NCBI GenBank assembly: GCA_028823445.1
Contig: JAPKBH010000009.1
Coordinates: 1 to 63,073 of the forward strand
Source of the DNA: Acidimicrobiales bacterium
GTDB lineage: Bacteria > Actinomycetota > Acidimicrobiia > Acidimicrobiales > MedAcidi-G1
Length of the DNA: 63,073 bases
Direction of reading: 5' to 3'
The translations under genes were made by a program, and so were the position numbers. Below the pieces are notes generated by a model, which worked only from the letters and a program-made list of their open reading frames with translations, was not told the origin of the DNA and did not search any database. Shown here one piece after another: positions 36,378 through 44,867 of the stretch; positions within the stretch are counted from its first letter, which is position 1, and each line of letters starts with the position of its first letter.

Positions 36378-36383
36378 TAACCT
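36378..36383 (+). promoter_or_regulatory. Putative leaderless -10 (TAACCT) for miaB
   Basis: TAACCT ends 6 nt before GTG 36390, after the recA hairpin. Confidence 0.5.
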
Positions 36384-36389
36384 AGTGGG

Positions 36390-37877
36390 GTGAGCGAAAC
36401 CCCTGAACTTCCTGCACCACGCACTTACTCCGTGCGTACCTACGGGTGTCAGATGAACGAACACGACAGCGAACGCATCGCTGGTTTGCTTGAAGCAGAC
36501 GGGCTTACCCGAGCGGCCTCTGAAGACGAGGCCGACATTATTGTGCTCAACACCTGTTGCATCCGTGAAAACGCCGACAACAAGCTCTACGGAGCGCTGG
36601 GCAACCTCAAGGTGCTCAAAGAAAAACGTCCTCACGTGCAAGTAGCGGTAGGCGGCTGTTTGGCGCAAAAGGACCGAGATTTAATCCAACAACGGGCCGG
36701 CCACGTAGATGTGGTTTTCGGTACCCACAATGTGCATCGAGCGGTCGAACTCTTAGACGAAGCACGACAAAATGGTTCGGTCATAGAGATACTTGAAGAA
36801 GTAGTGCGTGACGATGCTGAGTTGTTTCCGTCGGCCTTACCCACCCGGCGCGACGAGGACCACAGTGCTTGGGTGACTTTGCAAATAGGTTGCGACAATT
36901 CCTGTGCTTTTTGCATCGTCCCTTCGGTGCGGGGCCCAGAAATCAGCCGCCCCTTTGGCGAACTGGTGGCCGAGATGGAAGACCTATCTGGCGACGGGGT
37001 TACCGAAATAACCTTGTTGGGGCAAAACGTAAACTCTTATGGCCGTGACCTCACCTTACGTTTGCGGCCCGAGGCCCCTAGCGGCACCGACCAAATCGAA
37101 GCAGGTCAACTGTGGGCTCAAGACGAAGCCCGCCGCCCGCGCCCGTTGTTTGCTGACCTCTTACGGGCCGCCGGCCAAGTTGAGGGCATCGAACGGGTGC
37201 GCTTTGTCAGCCCTCATCCCAAAGATTTACGCCCAGAAACCATTGCCGCCATGGCCGAAGTGCCCGAGGTCTGCGAACACTTGCACTTGCCTTTGCAGTC
37301 GGGGAGCGACCGGGTGTTGGCGGCCATGCATCGCGGTTACACCGCTGAGCGTTATTTAGAACGACTAAACGAAGCCCGGGCCGCCATTGAAGACTTGGCT
37401 GTCAGCACCGACTTGATCGTGGGTTTTCCTGGCGAAACCGAAGACGATTTTGTAGAAACCTTGGCGCTAATAGCCGAAGTCGGTTTTGATGCTGCCTACA
37501 CCTATATTTTTTCGCCCCGACCGGGTACCGAGGCGGCAGAAATGACCGACCAGTTTGTTGACCATGCGGTGAGCGTGGACCGTTACGAACGATTGCGAAC
37601 GGTCTTGAGTCGATCATCGGCCCTTACCCATGCGGCCCGAGTGGGTCGGGTGGAGTCGGTGATCATCGGCGGACCGGCTAAGCGTGAACCTAATCAAGTA
37701 ACGGGCCGTACCCGTCAAAATAAGATGGTTAACTTGCCGGCGGCCCCTGGCTTGCGGGTGGGTGCTTATGCCGATGTTGAGATTATTGATGCGGGCAACT
37801 TTTACTTAATGGGAGAGTTGAAAGAAGTAACCGCCGACCCTCGCCATCGCCGGCGTATTCCGGTGGCCGCTGCTTAA
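36390..37877 (+). CDS. miaB: tRNA-2-methylthio-N6-dimethylallyladenosine synthase
   Basis: Radical-SAM methylthiotransferase acting on A37 of tRNA after MiaA. 495 residues. The cluster domain has YGCQMNEHDSER, LNTCCIRENA and GGCLAQ; the radical SAM motif is CDNSCAFCIVPSVRGPEISR; a C-terminal TRAM domain follows. Between residues ~225 and 255 an extra Arg/Pro/Glu-rich stretch interrupts the barrel compared with typical MiaB. miaA follows directly. Confidence 0.95.
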   Translation: MSETPELPAPRTYSVRTYGCQMNEHDSERIAGLLEADGLTRAASEDEADIIVLNTCCIRENADNKLYGALGNLKVLKEKRPHVQVAVGGCLAQKDRDLIQQRAGHVDVVFGTHNVHRAVELLDEARQNGSVIEILEEVVRDDAELFPSALPTRRDEDHSAWVTLQIGCDNSCAFCIVPSVRGPEISRPFGELVAEMEDLSGDGVTEITLLGQNVNSYGRDLTLRLRPEAPSGTDQIEAGQLWAQDEARRPRPLFADLLRAAGQVEGIERVRFVSPHPKDLRPETIAAMAEVPEVCEHLHLPLQSGSDRVLAAMHRGYTAERYLERLNEARAAIEDLAVSTDLIVGFPGETEDDFVETLALIAEVGFDAAYTYIFSPRPGTEAAEMTDQFVDHAVSVDRYERLRTVLSRSSALTHAARVGRVESVIIGGPAKREPNQVTGRTRQNKMVNLPAAPGLRVGAYADVEIIDAGNFYLMGELKEVTADPRHRRRIPVAAA

Positions 37878-37879
37878 TC

Positions 37880-38800
37880 ATGGTTGTCGCCAACGGCCAT
37901 TTAGTGATTCTGGGCACCACTGCTTCAGGTAAGTCTTCGTTAGCTTTTGCCTTGGCGCAACTGCGCCCAAACGTTGAGTTGGTTTCCATGGATTCCATGG
38001 CGCTTTATTGCCATATGAACATCGGTACCGCCACCCCTACGACAGAAGAGCAGGCGGCAGTGCCGCACCATTTAATTGATCTGGTGCCGCCCACCGAGGA
38101 GTTCACGGTGTCGGAATTTCAATCTGCCGCCCAGCAGGCCATTGCTGATATAGAAACACGGGGTAAGCGGGCAGTGTTGGTGGGCGGTACGGGCTTACAC
38201 GTTCGCTCAGTGGTCGACGATCTTGACATCCCGGGGCAGTTTCCTGAAACACGGGCTGAGTTAGAAACCGAAAGCGACACCGGGGTGTTGTATCAACGCT
38301 TGTTGACCCTTGATCCGCTGGCGGCCGGCCGTATGGAGCCCTCTAACCGGCGCCGGGTATTGCGGGCCTTGGAGGTCACGGTGGGGGCTGGACGGCCTTT
38401 TTCTGCCTTTGGCCCCGGCATAGATGCTTACCCGCCGACCCCCTTTACCCAGATCGGTCTGCGGCTCAGTCGAGAGCTCGTAGACCGGCGCATTGCCGAG
38501 CGCTACCAAAAACAACTCGATGAAGGTTTTCTCGAAGAAGTGGCTGCGGTCATGACTTTGGGTCCTTCTCGAACCGCTAAGCGAGCGTTGGGCTATCGCC
38601 AGTTGGCGGCACACCTTGATGGCCTCTGCACGCTCGAAGATGCGGTGGCCGAAGCGGTGCGTGATACCTGCCGCTTTGCTCGCCGTCAAGAACGCTGGTT
38701 TCGCCGCGACCCAAGAATCGAATGGCTTGATGTGCAAGAAAGTTCGCAAGAAGTGCTGGAAAAAGTGCTCTTGCGTTTTGACGAGTTGGCAAATCATTAA
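37880..38800 (+). CDS. miaA: tRNA dimethylallyltransferase
   Basis: Transfers a dimethylallyl group from DMAPP (a MEP pathway product) to A37 of tRNA. 306 residues with P-loop GTTASGKSS, VSMDSMALYCHMNIGTA and GGTGLHVRSVVDDL, then the ALGYRQL motif near the C-terminus. It starts 2 bp after miaB, so the two modifying steps are coexpressed. Confidence 0.95.
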   Translation: MVVANGHLVILGTTASGKSSLAFALAQLRPNVELVSMDSMALYCHMNIGTATPTTEEQAAVPHHLIDLVPPTEEFTVSEFQSAAQQAIADIETRGKRAVLVGGTGLHVRSVVDDLDIPGQFPETRAELETESDTGVLYQRLLTLDPLAAGRMEPSNRRRVLRALEVTVGAGRPFSAFGPGIDAYPPTPFTQIGLRLSRELVDRRIAERYQKQLDEGFLEEVAAVMTLGPSRTAKRALGYRQLAAHLDGLCTLEDAVAEAVRDTCRFARRQERWFRRDPRIEWLDVQESSQEVLEKVLLRFDELANH

Positions 38801-38842
38801 TCAACCACCCCAGAGGCTCGCCCAGAGGCCAGACTGTTAACT

Positions 38843-39640
38843 ATGCAGATCAGCCGCTACCACGGGTTAGGCAACGACTTCTTGATTGCCTTTGCCGAAA
38901 CGATCCCCAGTCAGGCGCCCGCTTTGGCGCGCCAGTTTTGTGATCGCTCCAGCCCGTGGGGAGCCGACGGCTTAGTGTTCGGCACCCCCGGTACCCAAAA
39001 CCAATACATGTTTTCTCTATTTAACGCCGACGGCGGTCGGGCCGAAGTAAGCGGAAACGGTTTGGCGTGCTTTGGCCACGCCTTGGCGAAAAAGCTTTCC
39101 GTTGATGATCTTTCTCTTGAAGTTGACACCACAGTCGGGCCGCGCTCCATAAAGGTAAACGGCGTTGCGAACCAAGATCAGGTAATGGCCACCGTGGGTA
39201 TGGGTCAGCCTCAAAAGGGCCCGGATTTTGCGGGGTTAAACCTTGACCTCGTGGGCTTCGGTGGGGGCCGTATGGATTCCGTAGATTTAGGTAACCCGCA
39301 TTTGGTGATCGAAGTTGACAACATAGATTCGGTTGATCTTGCGCAGGTGGGGCCAGCGGTAGAGGCCTTTTTTATGCCCACCGGTTGCAACGTGCATATT
39401 GTGCAAGCCCAAAACGCTAACGCCCTAAGCATGCGCCCCTGGGAGCGTGGTGTAGGGCTGACCGAGGCCTGTGGCACCGGGGCCACAGCTACTGCTTTGG
39501 TGGCGCACCGTTGGGGGTTAGTAGGCGGCGAGGTAGCGGTGTCTATGCCTGGCGGGGTGGCCAACATCACCGTAGAAGGCGAACCGACCTACCGTTGCCG
39601 GTCTACATTTGAAACAACCTTTGAGGTAGCTGATGGGTGA
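38843..39640 (+). CDS. dapF: Diaminopimelate epimerase, first active-site Cys replaced by Ser
   Basis: Interconverts LL- and meso-diaminopimelate with two Cys acting as acid and base. 265 residues starting with the typical HGLGNDFL. The second catalytic Cys is present as Cys210 in EACGTGATA. At the first site the usual CGNG reads SGNGLAC, so Ser70 replaces Cys, and Cys76 lies six residues on. Activity may use Ser70 or Cys76; I cannot tell. It overlaps hflX by 8 bp. Confidence 0.92.
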   Translation: MQISRYHGLGNDFLIAFAETIPSQAPALARQFCDRSSPWGADGLVFGTPGTQNQYMFSLFNADGGRAEVSGNGLACFGHALAKKLSVDDLSLEVDTTVGPRSIKVNGVANQDQVMATVGMGQPQKGPDFAGLNLDLVGFGGGRMDSVDLGNPHLVIEVDNIDSVDLAQVGPAVEAFFMPTGCNVHIVQAQNANALSMRPWERGVGLTEACGTGATATALVAHRWGLVGGEVAVSMPGGVANITVEGEPTYRCRSTFETTFEVADG

Positions 39641-41006
39641 CCAACCAACAGAAGAAACCGAAGAGCTTGATGAAGCGTTCGAAGGCGAACACCGGGGAGC
39701 GTTTGGCGAGTTCGGTGGCGAAAGCAGCGGTTTTATCGACCGGGCTTTTCGTGAGCGCATTGTGTTGGCTTCGGTAACTTTGTCGGGCGACAACATCGAA
39801 GAAGCCGAAGCGTCTTTAGACGAACTGGCTCGCCTGGTTGACACGGCAGGGGCCGACCCGGTGGCTCGGGTACAGCAAAACCGTTTATCCCCCGACCGAG
39901 CAACCTATGTGGGGAGCGGTAAAGCCGAAGAGATTCGCCAAATATCTGAGTCCCTAGATGCCGACACCGTGGTTTTTGATAACGAGTTGTCTCCGGCCCA
40001 ACAAGGTAATTTAGAAAAAATATTGAAACGCAGTGCTCTGGATCGCACAGCGGTCATCTTGGATATTTTCGCGCAGAACGCTTCGAGCCCGGAAGGTAAA
40101 GCGCAAGTCGAACTGGCTCAGTTGCGTTACCGGTTGCCGCGGTTGCGTCGTTCGGGACGTACTTTTTCTCAGCAAGCGGGCGGTATCGGCACCCGTGGCC
40201 CGGGTGAAACGCAACTCGAGGTAGACCGCCGTCGGCTTATGCGTCGCATCACTAAATTGGAAGGCAACTTAAAACAGTTACGCAAAAATCGGGCCACCCA
40301 ATCGAAGTCTCGCAAACGAACCAGCAACCGTGCGGTGGCCATCGTGGGTTACACCAACGCCGGAAAATCCACCTTGTTAAATGCGCTCACCGATGCCGGG
40401 GTGCTAGTAGAAGACCGTTTGTTTGCTACCTTGGATGCCACCACCCGACGCCTTGCCTTGCCCGGGGGCGAGGCCGTGTTTTTGACCGACACGGTGGGTT
40501 TTGTGCGCAAACTTCCCCATCAACTAGTGGAAGCCTTCACCTCAACGCTTGATGTGGTGGTTGATGCGGATCTTTTATTGCATCTCGTGGATTCCTCAGA
40601 CCCCGACCCTTCCGGCAGCATCAACGCCGTGCGCACCGTGTTAAAAGAAATTGGTGCCGACACGGTGCCGGAGGTTTTTGTCTTTAATAAAGCGGACCTT
40701 GACCCAGTGGCTGCTCAACAGTTGAAGGCCCGCGAACCGGGTTCGGTGGTGTGTTCGGCCACCACCGGCGAAGGCCTCGAAGATCTCTTGGAAGTGGTGG
40801 GTTCGCACCTTCGGCGTTTGACCCGCACCGTCGACCTGTTGATCCCTTTTGACCGCGGAGATATTTTGGCTCAAGTGCATCGGGAAGGCGAGGTAGTTGA
40901 CGAGACCAGCGGCAGCCAAGGCTGGCTGATACGAGCTCGTTTTGAAGAAGCTTCGGTGGGCCGGTTAGAAGAGTTCATCGACCCAGCAACAAAGACAAGC
41001 TCATGA
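39633..41006 (+). CDS. hflX: GTPase HflX
   Basis: Ribosome-splitting GTPase induced by stress. 457 residues: an acidic N-terminal extension (~40), the HflX domain (DPVARVQQNRLSPDRATYVGSGKAEEI, FDNELSPAQQGNLEK), a coiled region with GPGETQLEVDRRR, then the GTPase with G1 GYTNAGKST, G3 DTVGF and G4 NKAD. It lies between dapF and dapC with overlaps on both sides, as in other actinobacteria where dapF-hflX are linked. Confidence 0.95.
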   Translation: MGDQPTEETEELDEAFEGEHRGAFGEFGGESSGFIDRAFRERIVLASVTLSGDNIEEAEASLDELARLVDTAGADPVARVQQNRLSPDRATYVGSGKAEEIRQISESLDADTVVFDNELSPAQQGNLEKILKRSALDRTAVILDIFAQNASSPEGKAQVELAQLRYRLPRLRRSGRTFSQQAGGIGTRGPGETQLEVDRRRLMRRITKLEGNLKQLRKNRATQSKSRKRTSNRAVAIVGYTNAGKSTLLNALTDAGVLVEDRLFATLDATTRRLALPGGEAVFLTDTVGFVRKLPHQLVEAFTSTLDVVVDADLLLHLVDSSDPDPSGSINAVRTVLKEIGADTVPEVFVFNKADLDPVAAQQLKAREPGSVVCSATTGEGLEDLLEVVGSHLRRLTRTVDLLIPFDRGDILAQVHREGEVVDETSGSQGWLIRARFEEASVGRLEEFIDPATKTSS

Positions 41007-42124
41007 ATCGGTCGTCGGGTTTTGTGCCGCCTCCCATGCCTTTTGATGGGCAGAGCGCTTTACGTCAACAGGCAGAACTGTTGCCCGGTGGGGCCGTAGA
41101 TTTGTCTATCGGTACGCCGGTAGACCCCGTACCGGACCTCATCGCTGCGGTGCTGGCCGACCCAGACCCGGCCCGGCCTTACCCCACGTTGACTGGCCGA
41201 CGCATTATTGAAAACGCCATTGTCTCTTGGTTGGATAGCCGGCTAAATGTTTCCGTAACCCCAGCCGAAATAGGTACCTGCATCGGTACCAAAGAGTTAG
41301 TGGCGGGGTTGCCTCATCTGTTGAAACTCCGTGACCCTTCGCGGGACACTATTTTGTACCCCGAAGTGGCTTACCCTTCGTACGCCATGGGGGCAGCGCT
41401 AGCCGGGTGTCGTGCCGTGCCGGTGGCTATGGACGATCAGTGGCGGCTAGATGTTTCGAGCATTGACCCGCAAGATGCCCAACGGGCACTGGCTTTGTGG
41501 GTAAATACCCCGGGCAATCCGGCTGGCGGCCTTGACGATCTTGAAGAAGTTGCCGAATGGGGCCGCAGCAACGAGGTGCCGGTCTTTAGCGACGAGTGCT
41601 ACGTGGAGTTCACTTGGGATGGCCCTGCTCGTTCAATTTTGCATTATGGCCATCAAGGGGTGGTGGCGGTGCATTCGTTATCTAAGCGCTCCAATTTGGC
41701 GGGTTTGCGTTTTGGGTTTTACGCCGGTGATCAAGACCTGGTGAGTTATTTGCGAGAGACCCGCCGTCACCAGGGGTTAATGGTTCCGGGCCCTGCTCAA
41801 GCGGCGGCGGTGGTGGCTTTGGGCGACCAAGACCACGTGGCGGTGCAGCATCAGCGTTATTTGAACCGTTTGAACTTGTTGATTGAGGTGTTGGGGCAGA
41901 TGGGTGTGGAGGCTTGCTTGCCGGGGGGTTCGTTTTACCTGTGGGTGGCCGCACCGCAAGGAGATGCGGCGGGGTTAATTAACCGGTTGGCTCAAGAACT
42001 CGGGGTGGTCGCCACCTTGGGTGAAATCTACGGCGAACGTGGGGCAGGTTATGTTCGCTTGGCTGCGGTGGCCACCGACGAACGCTTGGCTTTGGTGGCT
42101 CAACGGGCCTCAGCCTTAAGTTAA
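41003..42124 (+). CDS. dapC: Succinyldiaminopimelate transaminase
   Basis: Class I PLP aminotransferase of the succinylase lysine branch. 373 residues. The PLP Lys is in HSLSKRSNLAGLRFGF. NTPGNPAGG and the C-terminal YVRLA (substrate Arg) fit the fold. The specific role is inferred from linkage: it lies directly before dapD and dapE. It overlaps hflX by 4 bp. Confidence 0.88.
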   Translation: MNRSSGFVPPPMPFDGQSALRQQAELLPGGAVDLSIGTPVDPVPDLIAAVLADPDPARPYPTLTGRRIIENAIVSWLDSRLNVSVTPAEIGTCIGTKELVAGLPHLLKLRDPSRDTILYPEVAYPSYAMGAALAGCRAVPVAMDDQWRLDVSSIDPQDAQRALALWVNTPGNPAGGLDDLEEVAEWGRSNEVPVFSDECYVEFTWDGPARSILHYGHQGVVAVHSLSKRSNLAGLRFGFYAGDQDLVSYLRETRRHQGLMVPGPAQAAAVVALGDQDHVAVQHQRYLNRLNLLIEVLGQMGVEACLPGGSFYLWVAAPQGDAAGLINRLAQELGVVATLGEIYGERGAGYVRLAAVATDERLALVAQRASALS

Positions 42125-42156
42125 ACAAATTGAACCCGTGGGGAGGGGCCGGAGGG

Positions 42157-42162
42157 TAGTCT
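42157..42162 (+). promoter_or_regulatory. Putative leaderless -10 (TAGTCT) for dapD
   Basis: TAGTCT ends 6 nt before ATG 42169 in the 44-bp gap after dapC. Confidence 0.5.
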
Positions 42163-42168
42163 CTGCCC

Positions 42169-42990
42169 ATGGCAGAACTCCAAGCACAAATAGAAGAACT
42201 CTGGGCTAATCGAGAAACGTTAGAGACTCAAGACACTGACGCCAATGCGATCATCAATGAGGCCGTGGGTTTGTTGGATTCCGGTGGCGCTCGGGTAGCC
42301 GAGCCGGGTCCTGATGAGGTGGTGGTCAATCAGTGGCTCAAACACGCCATCTTGTTGTTGTTTAAACAAGCACAAATGTCCACTATCGAGACACCGCCTT
42401 TTGAGTACGCCGACAAAATCCCGCTAAAAACTGACTTTGCCGCTCAAGGGGTGCGGGTGGTGCCCGGGGCGATTGCCCGGTGGGGCAGTTACTTGGCGCC
42501 CGGGGTCATCATGATGCCCAGTTTTGTCAACATCGGAGCATGGGTAGGAGAAAACACCATGGTCGATACCTGGGCCACCGTCGGGTCGTGTGCCCAAATT
42601 GGCCGCAACGTGCACCTTTCTGGTGGGGTAGGTATCGGTGGGGTGTTAGAGCCCGCCAACGCGGTGCCGGTAGTTATTGGCGACGAATGTTTAATTGGGA
42701 GTCGCTGCATTGTGGCCGAAGGTGCCCGAGTGGGCGAAGGCGTAGTACTGGGTGCGGGGGCGGTGCTGACCGCTTCTATTCCGGTTATCGATGCCGAAAC
42801 CGGCGAAGAAATTAGCCGAGGGGAGATCCCGCCGTGGTGCGTGGCGGTGCAGTCCACCCGGTCACGAGAGTTTGCCGGCGGCACCTTCGGTCTGCCTTGC
42901 GTGTTGGTCATTAAACGCCTCACCGAGGGGGAGCGCCACGATAAGTCGGCCCTTAACGATGTGCTGCGTAGCCACGGCGTGAGCACCTGA
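42169..42990 (+). CDS. dapD: Tetrahydrodipicolinate N-succinyltransferase
   Basis: Succinylates tetrahydrodipicolinate using succinyl-CoA. 273 residues: a helical N-terminal domain followed by a left-handed beta helix of hexapeptide repeats (from VRVVPGAIARWGSYLAPGVIMMPS through GENTMVDTWATVGSCAQIG to GDECLIGSRCIVAEGA). Length and motifs follow the type first known from proteobacteria rather than the mycobacterial form. Confidence 0.94.
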   Translation: MAELQAQIEELWANRETLETQDTDANAIINEAVGLLDSGGARVAEPGPDEVVVNQWLKHAILLLFKQAQMSTIETPPFEYADKIPLKTDFAAQGVRVVPGAIARWGSYLAPGVIMMPSFVNIGAWVGENTMVDTWATVGSCAQIGRNVHLSGGVGIGGVLEPANAVPVVIGDECLIGSRCIVAEGARVGEGVVLGAGAVLTASIPVIDAETGEEISRGEIPPWCVAVQSTRSREFAGGTFGLPCVLVIKRLTEGERHDKSALNDVLRSHGVST

Positions 42991-42994
42991 ACAG

Positions 42995-44053
42995 ATGGCC
43001 GACCTTTTAGCGCTTACTGCTCAACTGGTGGACATCCCGTCGGTTAGTTTCAACGAAGAAGATTTGGTGGCTTTTTTAGAAACCGAACTACGGGTTATCG
43101 GCGGGCTAACCGTTGACCGAGTGGGCGACAACTTGGTGGCCCGCACCACATTGGGGCGCCAGCATCGCCTAATTTTGGCTGGCCACACCGACACCGTGCC
43201 GGGCCAACAGGGCTCACGCATCGAAGGCGACACCTTGTGGGGTTTGGGCAGCACCGATATGAAAAGTGGGTTGGCGGTCATGTTGGAACTGGCCCGCACC
43301 GTGACTGAACCAGCGGTAGATGTCACCTACGTGTTCTATGCCTGCGAAGAAGTGGCCAGCGAACACAATGGTTTGCAACAACTTTTTACGGAGGCCCCCG
43401 AGTTATTGACGGGCGATGTAGCGATTTTGGGTGAACCCACCGACGGCATTATTGAGGCGGGTTGCCAGGGCACTATGCGTCTTGAGGTAACGCTGGGCGG
43501 GGTGCGGTCGCATTCGGCTCGCCCTTGGATGGGCCGTAACGCTATTCACCGGGCCGGGCCGTTGTTGGCCGCAGTGGCCGGTTATCAACACCGGGAACCT
43601 GTAGTGGATGGCTGCACTTATCGAGAGGCTTTGCAGGTGGTAAATATTTCGGGTGGGGTGGCCGGCAACGTGGTGCCCGATGCAGTGACTTTGTTGATTA
43701 ATCATCGCTATGCCCCCGACCGCTCAGCTGAACAAGCCGAAGCACATGTGCGTTCGGTGTTGGCCCCATTCTTAGAAGATGGTGACCAGGTGACGTTGGT
43801 GAATAATTCTCCGGCGGCCGCCCCCGGCTTAAATCACCCACTGCTAAGCGCATTGATTGGCCGCAACGATTTACCAGTTGAGGCCAAACTGGGGTGGACC
43901 GATGTGGCGTTTTTTTCTGGCCATGGGGTGCCAGCGGTTAACTTCGGCCCGGGGGACGCCACGCTGGCCCACACCAAAGATGAGCGGGTAGAACGAGCTC
44001 CGTTAGAAGCGACCTATGCCGCTTTGGTAGATTTGCTAACTCGAGGGGTTTAA
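42995..44053 (+). CDS. dapE: Succinyl-diaminopimelate desuccinylase
   Basis: Zinc peptidase-family (M20) enzyme releasing LL-diaminopimelate. 352 residues. Metal ligands are His64 and the base Asp66 in LAGHTDTVPG, Asp in GSTDMKSG, and the Glu pair in ACEEVAS. A dimerisation domain is in the middle (~170-280). It starts 4 bp after dapD and converges with lexA, sharing TTAA at the 3' ends. Confidence 0.94.
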   Translation: MADLLALTAQLVDIPSVSFNEEDLVAFLETELRVIGGLTVDRVGDNLVARTTLGRQHRLILAGHTDTVPGQQGSRIEGDTLWGLGSTDMKSGLAVMLELARTVTEPAVDVTYVFYACEEVASEHNGLQQLFTEAPELLTGDVAILGEPTDGIIEAGCQGTMRLEVTLGGVRSHSARPWMGRNAIHRAGPLLAAVAGYQHREPVVDGCTYREALQVVNISGGVAGNVVPDAVTLLINHRYAPDRSAEQAEAHVRSVLAPFLEDGDQVTLVNNSPAAAPGLNHPLLSALIGRNDLPVEAKLGWTDVAFFSGHGVPAVNFGPGDATLAHTKDERVERAPLEATYAALVDLLTRGV

Positions 44054-44679
44054 ACCTTGCGCATGACCGTGACCACTCGACCAAAGATGGTTACTTCGTG
44101 AGCGGGAAAACGCATTTCTTCAAAGGCCGGGTTTGACGGTATAAGTACTACCTGGTCGTCTTCCAACCGAAAGTGTTTGATGGTGGATTCATCGCCGGGA
44201 ATGCCGGCCACCACCAGGTCGCCGTTGTTGGCGGTTTTTTGAACATTAACGACGACAAAGTCACCGTCGAATATCCCGGCTTCAATCATAGATTCTCCGC
44301 GTACTCGAAGCATGAAGAGTTGGCCGTCGCCGGTGAACTCTGAAGGGAGAGCGATGGACTCTTCAATATTTTCGTGAGCCAGCACGTCGGTGCCGGCGGC
44401 CACGTCACCCACCAAGGGCACGTGTTGCACGGTGCCTTCGGACATGGGGGCACCGCTGTAGGGGTCGCGGCAAACTTTTAAAGCTCGTGGCCGGCTGGGG
44501 TCACGCTGCAAATAACTTTTTTCTTGCAAAGTAGAAAGGTGAGCATGGACCGTCGAAGGGGAGGTTAAACCAACGGCGGCACCAATTTCGCGCACGGTCG
44601 GTGGGAAACCTTTGTGACGTGTTTGGGAGTCAATGAACTCCAAAATCTGTTTTTGACGGTCTGTTAGGCCTGTATTCAT
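44050..44679 (-). CDS. lexA: SOS repressor LexA
   Basis: Represses DNA-damage genes until RecA triggers its self-cleavage. 209 residues from ATG 44679 (AAAGGA upstream). The N-terminal winged helix holds PTVREIGAAVGLTSPSTVHAHL. The cleavage site is Ala95-Gly96; the catalytic dyad is Ser130 in RGESMIEAG and Lys168 in STIKHF. Longer in-frame starts run through the operator region and are unlikely. It represses itself through the boxes at 44706-44782. Confidence 0.97.
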   Translation of the reverse strand: MNTGLTDRQKQILEFIDSQTRHKGFPPTVREIGAAVGLTSPSTVHAHLSTLQEKSYLQRDPSRPRALKVCRDPYSGAPMSEGTVQHVPLVGDVAAGTDVLAHENIEESIALPSEFTGDGQLFMLRVRGESMIEAGIFDGDFVVVNVQKTANNGDLVVAGIPGDESTIKHFRLEDDQVVLIPSNPAFEEMRFPAHEVTIFGRVVTVMRKV

Positions 44680-44705
44680 AGGGTTTTTCCTTTTGGGGTT
44701 GACAA

Positions 44706-44782
44706 CGAACGTATGTTCGGTAGAGTGTAGTCTATGACCGAACGCCTGTTCTCCGCACATATGTTCGCCGAACAAGCGTTCC
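44706..44782. promoter_or_regulatory. Cluster of four LexA boxes between lexA and the LysM gene
   Basis: Boxes: CGAACGTATGTTCG (44706-44719, perfect), CGAACGCCTGTTCT (44739-44752, one mismatch), CGCACATATGTTCG (44754-44767, one mismatch) and CGAACAAGCGTTCC (44769-44782, one mismatch). The last three start exactly 15 bp apart. They sit between two divergent genes and can control both. Confidence 0.85.
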
Positions 44783-44837
44783 ATGTCAAGGACCCTCTTG
44801 AAAAAAAGGCCTTTTGGGCTTTGGGGTCTTTTCGAGA

Positions 44838-44860
44838 ATGTCACACCCCTCTGAAAGGAT
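44838..44860 (+). promoter_or_regulatory. LysM-gene element: ATGTCACAC-N8-AAGGAT
   Basis: TGTCACACCCCTCT at 44839-44852 is identical to bases in the recA promoter. A degenerate -10 (AAGGAT, 44855-44860) at the N8 spacing ends 7 nt before ATG 44868. The AAAGGA here can also serve as ribosome binding site, so both readings are possible. Confidence 0.4.
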
Positions 44861-44867
44861 GTACGTC

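Noticed and set aside
44680..44844. Longer LexA starting upstream of 44679
   Set aside because: The extra 55 codons run through the LexA boxes and resemble no LexA sequence.
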